NCBI GenBank assembly: GCA_947175465.1
Contig: CAMWMY010000052.1
Coordinates: 1-7,299, forward strand
Length of the DNA stretch: 7,299 bases
Source: an uncultured Erysipelotrichaceae bacterium
GTDB lineage: Bacteria > Bacillota_I > Bacilli_A > Erysipelotrichales > Erysipelotrichaceae
Direction: 5' to 3'
Numbering within the stretch: the first letter of the stretch is position 1; the number at the start of each line of letters is the position of its first letter. A program made the position numbers and the translations under genes. Shown one piece after another: positions 1 through 4,818 of the stretch. The notes below the pieces were generated by a model, which worked only from the letters and a program-made list of their open reading frames with translations, made no database searches and was not told the origin of the DNA.

Positions 1-77
1 ATTATGTATTGTACAATAATACCAATAAAAATGATTTAGAAGTTCAAATTGTAGCATTATTAGAGAAAAGGATGTGA
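1..77 (+). CDS. coaE: Dephospho-CoA kinase, C-terminal end only (partial)
   Basis: Only the last 24 codons are visible, in the frame starting at base 3 and ending with TGA at 75-77. The peptide begins YVLYNNTNKNDLE and ends ALLEKRM. This matches the way CoaE proteins usually end: a '(AD)YVI-N-(G/N)' strand, then a short 'LE-QV--LL' helix. CoaE makes coenzyme A by phosphorylating the 3'-OH of dephospho-CoA with ATP, in the cytoplasm. Its location directly before dnaB-dnaI supports the call, since coaE lies a short distance upstream of dnaB in Bacillus and related genomes. The stop overlaps the first possible dnaB start (GTGA at 74-77), so the genes share a transcript. No catalytic motif is within the window, so the call rests on a short tail plus synteny. 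Confidence 0.6.
   Translation, partial: YVLYNNTNKNDLEVQIVALLEKRM
66..72 (+). promoter_or_regulatory. Shine-Dalgarno sequence for dnaB, inside the coaE 3' end
   Basis: AAAAGGA at 66-72 is the only purine-rich ribosome-binding sequence before dnaB. It is 1 base from the GTG at 74, which is too close, but 10 bases from the in-frame TTG at 83. This favours TTG 83 as the real start, giving a protein three residues shorter. Confidence 0.4.
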
Positions 78-1288
78 TTGGATTGTTAGCAAAGGAAGAT
101 AAATTAAAAATAGAAGGAATTAGTGAATTAACATCTTCTTTACTATCTTCTTTGTTGATGTTGTATCAACCATTAATAGGAAAAGAAGCAACCTTTTTAT
201 ATCAAATTCTCTTATCTATTCATGCCCAAAAAGCAAATGTACACAATCATGCACTTATTGAGACATTTGGGAGTATGAGTATTGATCAAATTGAAAAAAA
301 TCGTTGTCTTTTAGAACAATTTTTATTAATAAAAACGTATTATCAAGATAGTCAAAAAAGATATATTTATCAATTATTCCCACCTTTAGAAGGAAATGCT
401 TTTTTACGCCATGAAGTATTTGGAAGGCTATATATGCGTGAAATGGGCAAACAAATGTATGAAGTTAGTAAACTTTGTTTTGCAGATGACTATACACCTA
501 AAGATGATTATGAAAATATAAGTGTTCCTTTTCAAAATATATTTAAAAGTGCATGGGAAGATCAACAAGAACAATCATTTGAAATGATGAAACCTCAAGA
601 AACACATAGACAAGAAAATACGATTCCAATTACCTTCCATTATGATCGCTTTTTATCAGGTTTATCGTCCTTAGTGTTTCCAATCCATGAACGCAATGAA
701 AAAAATTTGAGATTAATTGGAGAATTAGCGACTATTTATGGAATATCAGAAGAGAAAATGCGTAAATTAGTTGGGAAAAGTATGAATTTAAAAACGAATA
801 TGCTTGATCATGAAGTTTTAAAAAAGATAGTGCGAAGTTCAAAAACGAATTATGAAGAAAAAAAGAGTAATGTATATACCTTGCCACCCGTTCGTTTTTT
901 ACAAAAAAAGCAACATGGTATTGAAGTTACAAGTAGTGATAAACGTTTAATTGAAATACTTATACGAGATTATCAAATGAAGCCAGATGTCGTAAATGTG
1001 CTATTAGAATATGTATTAGAAAATACGAATCAACGACTTACGCGATCTTATGTGGAGAAAATAGCGGGGACATGGATTCGTTTGCAATTAGATTCTCATG
1101 AAAAAGCATTGCAATTTATTGCAAATGAAAAAAATAAGCAATATACACAATCTAGTAAGAAAATCATAGAATTACCAGATTGGTTTCATGATGCTGATAA
1201 AGAATCGATGGATGATGCATCCCAGGATAGAAAAAACTTTGATAAGGAAGCATTTCTTGAAAAAATGCGTAAGCTAAGAGGTGATTAA
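74..1288 (+). CDS. dnaB: Replication initiation / helicase-loading protein DnaB (DnaD-DnaB family)
   Basis: This 404-residue protein (401 if TTG at 83 is used) is the Bacillus-type DnaB, not the E. coli DnaB helicase. With DnaD and DnaI it loads the replicative helicase at oriC and at restarted forks, and in Bacillus it also links the origin to the membrane. The N-terminal 120 residues (LYQPLIGKEATFLYQ at 30-44) match the winged-helix start of the family, in which 'YQPLIG--A--LY' is a hallmark. Residues about 286-350 form the second DnaD-like helical domain, with LLEYVL at 310-315 and Y326-x3-I330-A331-x2-W334, the family's YxxxIxxxW motif. The middle (about 140-190) is charged and looks like a linker. 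The length is slightly below the roughly 470 residues of B. subtilis DnaB. The gene overlaps coaE by 4 bases if GTG 74 is used, and its stop directly touches the dnaI start. The family call is firm; the exact start is not. Confidence 0.88.
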   Translation: MIGLLAKEDKLKIEGISELTSSLLSSLLMLYQPLIGKEATFLYQILLSIHAQKANVHNHALIETFGSMSIDQIEKNRCLLEQFLLIKTYYQDSQKRYIYQLFPPLEGNAFLRHEVFGRLYMREMGKQMYEVSKLCFADDYTPKDDYENISVPFQNIFKSAWEDQQEQSFEMMKPQETHRQENTIPITFHYDRFLSGLSSLVFPIHERNEKNLRLIGELATIYGISEEKMRKLVGKSMNLKTNMLDHEVLKKIVRSSKTNYEEKKSNVYTLPPVRFLQKKQHGIEVTSSDKRLIEILIRDYQMKPDVVNVLLEYVLENTNQRLTRSYVEKIAGTWIRLQLDSHEKALQFIANEKNKQYTQSSKKIIELPDWFHDADKESMDDASQDRKNFDKEAFLEKMRKLRGD

Positions 1289-2161
1289 ATGGAAAAAATA
1301 TGTTTTTCTTTTGAATTAACAGAAGAACAAAAAAAAGAAAAAGAGAAATTATGCCAACAATTATTAAAAAAGAAGCATGTTAAAAAATGGATGATAAAAC
1401 ATCATGTAGATGAAAGTTATCTTTTTGCACATAGTGGGAAGATTTATGATTGGAATCATCAAATAGAGAAATGTGATAAATGTGAAGGCTTAGCTTTTTG
1501 TCGACAACCTATAAAAGGTTGCTATTATGATTTAGAAATGGATTCTTTTTTACAATTAGTTTTGACTAAGTGTAAATATCAAAAAGCAGTTGATGAAGTT
1601 TATGCTCATAAAAAAAAGTACTATATGATGGATATGCCAGAGAGCTATTTATTAATTGATATCAAAAACTTAGGCTTTGAAGAAGATTGTGATTATCAAT
1701 ATGCGGTATCTAAAATTGTTGAGCTGCTGTTTGAAAAAGATAAAAAGAAAGGTTTGTATTTATATGGGCGGCCAGGAGTTGGGAAGTCCTATATGGCTGC
1801 TGGAATTACTAATTATTTTGCCAAGGCGAATCAATCGGTTGCATATATCAATGTTCCTAAACTAATCTCTGATTTGAAGCTGTTATTTCAAGATCACGAT
1901 CAATTTGAGTATAAGTTAAAAATAATGAAAGAGGTTGATGTTTTGGTATTTGATGATATTGGTGGTGAAAATATTAGTACATGGAGTCGTGATGAAATTT
2001 TATTACCTCTTTTAGATAAACGGATGCAAGCTCATAAGCTCACTTTTTTTACAAGCAATTATAAAATTGATGAATTGAAGGAAAAATGGGCACTTGTTAC
2101 GAATAAATCCAGTGATAAAATGGCTGTAGAAAGATTAATCGATAGCGTTAAAGCGCTATAA
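1289..2161 (+). CDS. dnaI: Helicase loader DnaI (AAA+ ATPase), probably shortened at the C terminus
   Basis: This 290-residue cytoplasmic ATPase loads the replicative helicase (DnaC in Bacillus) onto DNA in partnership with DnaB and DnaD. The N-terminal helicase-binding domain (about 1-110) carries a zinc-type cluster: C62-x2-C65-x5-C71, with C78 as a possible fourth ligand. The AAA+ domain has Walker A GRPGVGKS (160-167), Walker B VLVFDDIGGE (218-227) and sensor I FFTSN (253-257). The ATG directly follows the dnaB stop, and the Shine-Dalgarno GAGGTG (1278-1283) lies inside dnaB with 5-base spacing. That points to translational coupling and fixes the start. The protein ends RLIDSVKAL, whereas relatives usually have R(I/L)-ERI-AL plus about 12 more residues ending in an Arg-rich NRR-like tail. 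The final TAA seems to cut this tail off, and the second Arg of the ERI motif is Ser286. It is probably still functional because all core ATPase motifs are intact. Confidence 0.9.
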   Translation: MEKICFSFELTEEQKKEKEKLCQQLLKKKHVKKWMIKHHVDESYLFAHSGKIYDWNHQIEKCDKCEGLAFCRQPIKGCYYDLEMDSFLQLVLTKCKYQKAVDEVYAHKKKYYMMDMPESYLLIDIKNLGFEEDCDYQYAVSKIVELLFEKDKKKGLYLYGRPGVGKSYMAAGITNYFAKANQSVAYINVPKLISDLKLLFQDHDQFEYKLKIMKEVDVLVFDDIGGENISTWSRDEILLPLLDKRMQAHKLTFFTSNYKIDELKEKWALVTNKSSDKMAVERLIDSVKAL

Positions 2162-2200
2162 GAAGAAGTTTTTTAGAAATGTAGCTCAAGAAGAAAATAA
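2162..2200 (+). other. Possible decayed 3' tail of dnaI
   Basis: Reading on in the dnaI frame after the TAA (2159-2161) gives EEVF, then TAG (2174-2176), then KCSSRRK, then TAA (2198-2200). From memory, DnaI/DnaC-like loaders often continue after 'RLIERIKAL' with a residue such as Ser or Ala, then 'EEVFLKG-(S/N)RR'. The match in order and spacing is good if the two stops replaced an ordinary codon and a Leu codon (TTG to TAG), and Cys replaced Gly (GGT to TGT). I infer a formerly coding tail. Chance resemblance over 12 codons cannot be excluded. Confidence 0.4.
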
Positions 2201-2204
2201 ATGC

Positions 2205-2233
2205 TAGTAAATTGTCTTGAAAAATGATAAAAT
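2205..2233 (+). promoter_or_regulatory. Candidate extended -10 promoter for pfkA-pyk
   Basis: TGATAAAAT at 2225-2233 is an extended -10 (TGn plus TAAAAT, 5 of 6 matches to TATAAT). The hexamer at the right distance for a -35 (2205-2210, TAGTAA) is poor, so activity would depend on the extended -10. Transcription would begin near 2240, just ahead of the pfkA ribosome-binding site. No clear terminator separates dnaI from pfkA, so read-through from the replication operon is also possible. Confidence 0.4.
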
Positions 2234-2245
2234 ATGAGCATGAAT

Positions 2246-2250
2246 GGAGG
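2246..2250 (+). promoter_or_regulatory. Shine-Dalgarno sequence fixing the pfkA start
   Basis: GGAGG at 2246-2250 is 7 bases before the ATG at 2258. The upstream in-frame ATGs at 2234 and 2240 have no ribosome-binding sequence and lie before or against this motif. The start is therefore placed at 2258. Confidence 0.85.
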
Positions 2251-2257
2251 AAACATT

Positions 2258-3220
2258 ATGGTAAAACGTATTGGAGTTCTTACATCTGGTGGAGATGCGC
2301 CAGGAATGAATGCTGCAATTCGAGCTGTTACTAGAGTCGCATTAAATAGCAATATCGAAGTCTTTGGTATTTATGATGGATACAAAGGTCTTGTAGAAGG
2401 AAATATAGAACCTCTTACAAAAGCTAGAGTCGGTGATATTATTGATCGCGGTGGTACGATTTTAGGATCTGCACGATTGCCAGAATTTAAAGATATAGAA
2501 GTTCGTAAAAAAGCAGTTGATCAATTAAAAAAGAGGGGAATTGAAGCAGTAGTTGTTATCGGTGGGGATGGATCTTATCGAGGAGCACTTGCTTTAACAG
2601 AAATGGGAATTAATTGCATTGGCTTGCCAGGAACAATTGATAATGATATTGCAAGTACAGATTTTACGATTGGTTTTGACACAGCTTTGTCTACGATTGT
2701 AGAAGCTGTAGATAAATTGCGTGATACATCGAGCTCTCATCATCGCTGTTCCATTATAGAGGTTATGGGAAATCGATGTGGGGATCTCGCAATTTATGCT
2801 GGTATTGCTTGTGGAGCAGAAATTGTAGTTACATCAGCTACAGGATTTGAAGAAGAGCAAATGTTAGAAAGATTACGTGATCTTGATGTTATTCGTAAAA
2901 AACGTCATGCGATTGTGATTATTTCAGAAAAAATGACAGATGTTCATCAATTTGCGAAAAAAGTAAGTCTAAATACAGGCTTTAGTGGAAGAGCTACTGT
3001 TTTAGGACATGTGCAAAGAGGTGGTTCACCAACTCCTAATGATCGTGTCTTAGCTTCAAAGATGGGAGAAAAGGCAGTTGATTTATTAATGCATGGTATT
3101 GGAGGGCAATGTGTAAGTATTAAAAATAATGAAATTATTGCTGTACCGATTGAAGAAGCATTAAATATTCCAAGAGCATCTCGAAAAGAATTGCAAAATT
3201 TATTTGAGCGCTTAGTTTAG
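2258..3220 (+). CDS. pfkA: ATP-dependent 6-phosphofructokinase
   Basis: Converts fructose 6-phosphate and ATP to fructose 1,6-bisphosphate, the committed step of glycolysis, in the cytoplasm. The length from ATG 2258 is 320 residues, equal to E. coli PfkA, and the two align almost without gaps. Visible motifs are the ATP loop TSGGDAPGMN (9-18), GSAR (70-73), GGDGSYRGA (102-110) and catalytic PGTIDND (124-130; Asp128 is the base, E. coli crystal Asp127). Also present are SSSHHR (158-163), Arg245 before ATVLGH, and the substrate-binding QRGGSP (253-258). Allosteric-site residues look kept: Arg22, Arg26, Arg155 and Glu188, so ADP activation and PEP inhibition are plausible. Gly104 of the GGDG motif suggests ATP rather than pyrophosphate as donor. 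One oddity is that the MGR motif reads M170-G171-N172-R173, so the position of the catalytic Arg171 (crystal numbering) is Asn with Arg one residue later. pyk follows after 30 bp, the usual Bacillota pairing. Confidence 0.96.
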   Translation: MVKRIGVLTSGGDAPGMNAAIRAVTRVALNSNIEVFGIYDGYKGLVEGNIEPLTKARVGDIIDRGGTILGSARLPEFKDIEVRKKAVDQLKKRGIEAVVVIGGDGSYRGALALTEMGINCIGLPGTIDNDIASTDFTIGFDTALSTIVEAVDKLRDTSSSHHRCSIIEVMGNRCGDLAIYAGIACGAEIVVTSATGFEEEQMLERLRDLDVIRKKRHAIVIISEKMTDVHQFAKKVSLNTGFSGRATVLGHVQRGGSPTPNDRVLASKMGEKAVDLLMHGIGGQCVSIKNNEIIAVPIEEALNIPRASRKELQNLFERLV

Positions 3221-3237
3221 AAAATAAGAAATATGAG

Positions 3238-3243
3238 AAAGGA
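3238..3243 (+). promoter_or_regulatory. Shine-Dalgarno sequence fixing the pyk start
   Basis: AAAGGA at 3238-3243 (within GAGAAAGGA) is 7 bases before the ATG at 3251. An upstream in-frame ATG at 3233 overlaps this purine tract and has no site of its own, so the protein begins MMERKTK. A second ATG at 3254 is also possible, at 10-base spacing. Confidence 0.75.
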
Positions 3244-3250
3244 AAAAAAG

Positions 3251-4666
3251 ATGATGGAAAGAAAAACGAAAATTATTTGTACTATAGGACCTGCAAGTGA
3301 AAGTAAAGAAATGATGACAAAATTAGTGGAAACAGGGATGAATATTATACGTCTTAATTTTTCACACGGAGACTATGAAGAACATGGGAACCGAATTAAA
3401 AATATACGCGATGTTGTAAAAGAAACAGGAAAAAACATTGCTATTCTTTTAGATACAAAAGGACCTGAAGTTCGTTTGGGTGATTTTGAAAATAAAGAAG
3501 AACATTACCAAATTGGAGATATCGTAACAATCGTTCGTGAAAAAGTAATGGGAACACATGATCGTTTTCATATACAATGTCCAGAAATTTTTGATGATGT
3601 GGAAGTTAATGGAACAATTTTAATTGACGATGGAAAAATGCGTTTAACAATTCTTGAGAAAAAAGAAGGAGAATTAGTTTGTCGTATTGAAAATGCTGGT
3701 GTGTTAAAATCAAAAAAAGGATGTAACTTACCAGGAGTTAAATTAAGTATGCCTTTTATTTCAGCAAAAGATGAAGCTGATATACGTTTTGGATGTAAAA
3801 TGAATGTGGATTATATTGCAGCTTCTTTTACAAGAAGAAAAGATGATGTGTTAGCCATTCGTGAAATTTTAAAAAGCGAAGGAAAAGAAGATATTCAAAT
3901 TATACCTAAGATTGAAAACCAAGAAGGATTTGACAATTTAAGAGAAATATTAGAAGTAGCTGATGGAGTGATGGTTGCTCGTGGAGATTTAGGTGTAGAT
4001 GTATCTTTAGAACTTGTTCCTATTTATCAAAAACAAATTATAAAGATTGCTAATGAATTAGGAAAACCAGTTATTACAGCCACACATATGTTAGAAAGTA
4101 TGCAAGGAAACCCTAGACCAACAAGAGCGGAAGCAAGCGATGTTGCTAATGCGGTTTTAGATGGTACTGATGCTATTATGTTATCAGGTGAATCAGCAGC
4201 AGGTTTATATCCTATTGAATCTGTACATACAATGGATACAATTGCAAAAGCAATGGAACAAATTATTCCTTACAAAGATCGTTTACAAACATCAAAACAA
4301 ACATCTCAAAGAACAAAAAATGATGCTATCGGTATTGCCGTAGCAGATACTGCACTAGCATTAGATGTAGCAGCGGTAATTGCCTTTACACAAAGTGGTA
4401 CAACTCCAAGACGTATTTCAAAATTCCGTCCTAAAGCACCTATTATTGCCGTTACTTTTGATGAAAGAACACAACGTAGTTTAGCAGCTCATTGGGGAGT
4501 TACAACTGTTTTATCAAAAGAAATCAATAATCAAACTAATGAATCCGAATTAGCTAGACAAATTGCTATGGAGCAAGGAATTAAAAAAGGAGAAACAATT
4601 ATTATTGTAGCTGGATACCCAGTAGGATGTGGAGCTACAAACATGATGAAAATTATTGAAGTGTAA
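3251..4666 (+). CDS. pyk: Pyruvate kinase (short form, without the extra C-terminal domain)
   Basis: Transfers phosphate from phosphoenolpyruvate to ADP, giving pyruvate and ATP, the last step of glycolysis. From ATG 3251 it has 471 residues, close to E. coli PykF (470). It lacks the extra PEP-utiliser-like domain that lengthens Bacillus pyruvate kinase. The A domain starts with TKIICTIGPAS (6-16) and RLNFSHG (34-40). LLDTKGPEVR (66-75) has Glu73, the residue associated with K+-dependent enzymes. The lid (B) domain is about 76-172. Catalytic IIPKIEN has Lys220, with metal ligands Glu222 and Asp246 in MVARGDLG (241-248). TATHMLESM (276-284) holds Thr278, but His replaces the usual Gln279. RPTRAEASDVANAVLDGTDA is at 289-308. 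The C-terminal allosteric domain (about 350-471) has TQSGTTPRRIS (380-390) and GYPVGCGATN (455-464), where fructose 1,6-bisphosphate binds in many homologues. If so, it would be fed forward by the PfkA product. It is co-transcribed with pfkA. Confidence 0.96.
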   Translation: MMERKTKIICTIGPASESKEMMTKLVETGMNIIRLNFSHGDYEEHGNRIKNIRDVVKETGKNIAILLDTKGPEVRLGDFENKEEHYQIGDIVTIVREKVMGTHDRFHIQCPEIFDDVEVNGTILIDDGKMRLTILEKKEGELVCRIENAGVLKSKKGCNLPGVKLSMPFISAKDEADIRFGCKMNVDYIAASFTRRKDDVLAIREILKSEGKEDIQIIPKIENQEGFDNLREILEVADGVMVARGDLGVDVSLELVPIYQKQIIKIANELGKPVITATHMLESMQGNPRPTRAEASDVANAVLDGTDAIMLSGESAAGLYPIESVHTMDTIAKAMEQIIPYKDRLQTSKQTSQRTKNDAIGIAVADTALALDVAAVIAFTQSGTTPRRISKFRPKAPIIAVTFDERTQRSLAAHWGVTTVLSKEINNQTNESELARQIAMEQGIKKGETIIIVAGYPVGCGATNMMKIIEV

Positions 4667-4710
4667 TAATTTCTTTTAGTTACTATATAAATTATTATTT
4701 TACAATTTTT
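4664..4710 (+). terminator. Possible weak, AT-only terminator after pyk
   Basis: TAATAATTT (4664-4672, starting at the pyk stop codon) pairs perfectly with AAATTATTA (4689-4697). The stem is 9 bp with a 16-base loop. It is followed by TTTT, then ACAA, then a six-T run. The stem has no G-C pair, so it would be weak. A second dyad, TACAATT/AATTGTA (4701-4707/4714-4720), has its T-run in the loop rather than after the stem. No stronger terminator lies between pyk and the next gene. Confidence 0.35.
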
Positions 4711-4725
4711 TCTAATTGTATATCC

Positions 4726-4754
4726 TTGAATAATTATAGATTATGCTATATACT
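4726..4754 (+). promoter_or_regulatory. Sigma-A-type promoter of the surface-protein gene
   Basis: TTGAAT (4726-4731) and TATACT (4749-4754) are separated by exactly 17 bases. They match the consensus hexamers at 4 of 6 and 5 of 6 positions. The expected start of transcription is the A near 4761, giving a leader of roughly 58 bases before the ATG. This is the clearest promoter in the window and marks the surface-protein gene as a separate transcription unit from pfkA-pyk. Confidence 0.6.
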
Positions 4755-4759
4755 TAAGC

Positions 4760-4802
4760 CATAGTTTAAATACTATGTGCAACGTATTGAGTTTATCAAT
4801 AC
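4760..4802 (+). promoter_or_regulatory. Leader with two perfect inverted repeats
   Basis: Dyad 1 is CATAGT (4760-4765) with ACTATG (4772-4777) and a 6-base spacer. It can be extended by GC/GC with one bulged T at 4778. Dyad 2 is GTATTGA (4784-4790) with TCAATAC (4796-4802) and a 5-base loop, ending 1-2 bases before the Shine-Dalgarno sequence. If the promoter call is right, dyad 1 covers the transcript's first bases. It could be an operator overlapping +1 or a 5' mRNA-protecting stem. Dyad 2 would form a hairpin beside the ribosome-binding site. The repeats are directly visible; their roles are inference. Confidence 0.5.
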
Positions 4803-4803
4803 A

Positions 4804-4811
4804 AGGAAGGG
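4804..4811 (+). promoter_or_regulatory. Shine-Dalgarno sequence of the surface-protein gene
   Basis: AGGAAGGG at 4804-4811 lies 7 bases before ATG 4819. An in-frame TAA at 4813-4815 rules out any start further upstream. Confidence 0.8.
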
Positions 4812-4818
4812 ATAAAAA

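Noticed and set aside
74..1288. Reading dnaB as the replicative DNA helicase of the same name in E. coli
   Set aside because: No Walker motifs or RecA-like core are present; the domain pattern is that of the Bacillus DnaB/DnaD initiation family.
1329..1336. Run of eight A residues near the dnaI start as a programmed slippage site
   Set aside because: A-runs are frequent throughout this AT-rich coding strand. The main frame is intact and the neighbouring frames give no meaningful product.
1677..1865. Open reading frame of 62 codons on the + strand within dnaI
   Set aside because: It lies wholly inside dnaI in another frame, covers the Walker A region of the real protein, and has no ribosome-binding site or recognisable motif.
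2159..2176. Stop-codon reassignment as the reason for the dnaI tail pattern
   Set aside because: It would need both TAA and TAG to be read as amino acids, yet TAA and TAG end dnaB, pfkA and pyk at the expected family lengths.
2186..2220. Hairpin TCAAGA/TCTTGA as a dnaI terminator
   Set aside because: Only 6 bp around a 23-base loop, and followed by A residues rather than a T-run.
4161..4343. Open reading frame of 60 codons on the + strand within pyk
   Set aside because: Out-of-frame shadow of the pyruvate kinase signature region; low-complexity Leu/Gln product and no start signal.
4776..4791. Catabolite-response-element-like sequence (TGTGCAACGTATTG)
   Set aside because: The spacing between TG and CG is off by one base against the cre consensus, and the right half lacks the CA.
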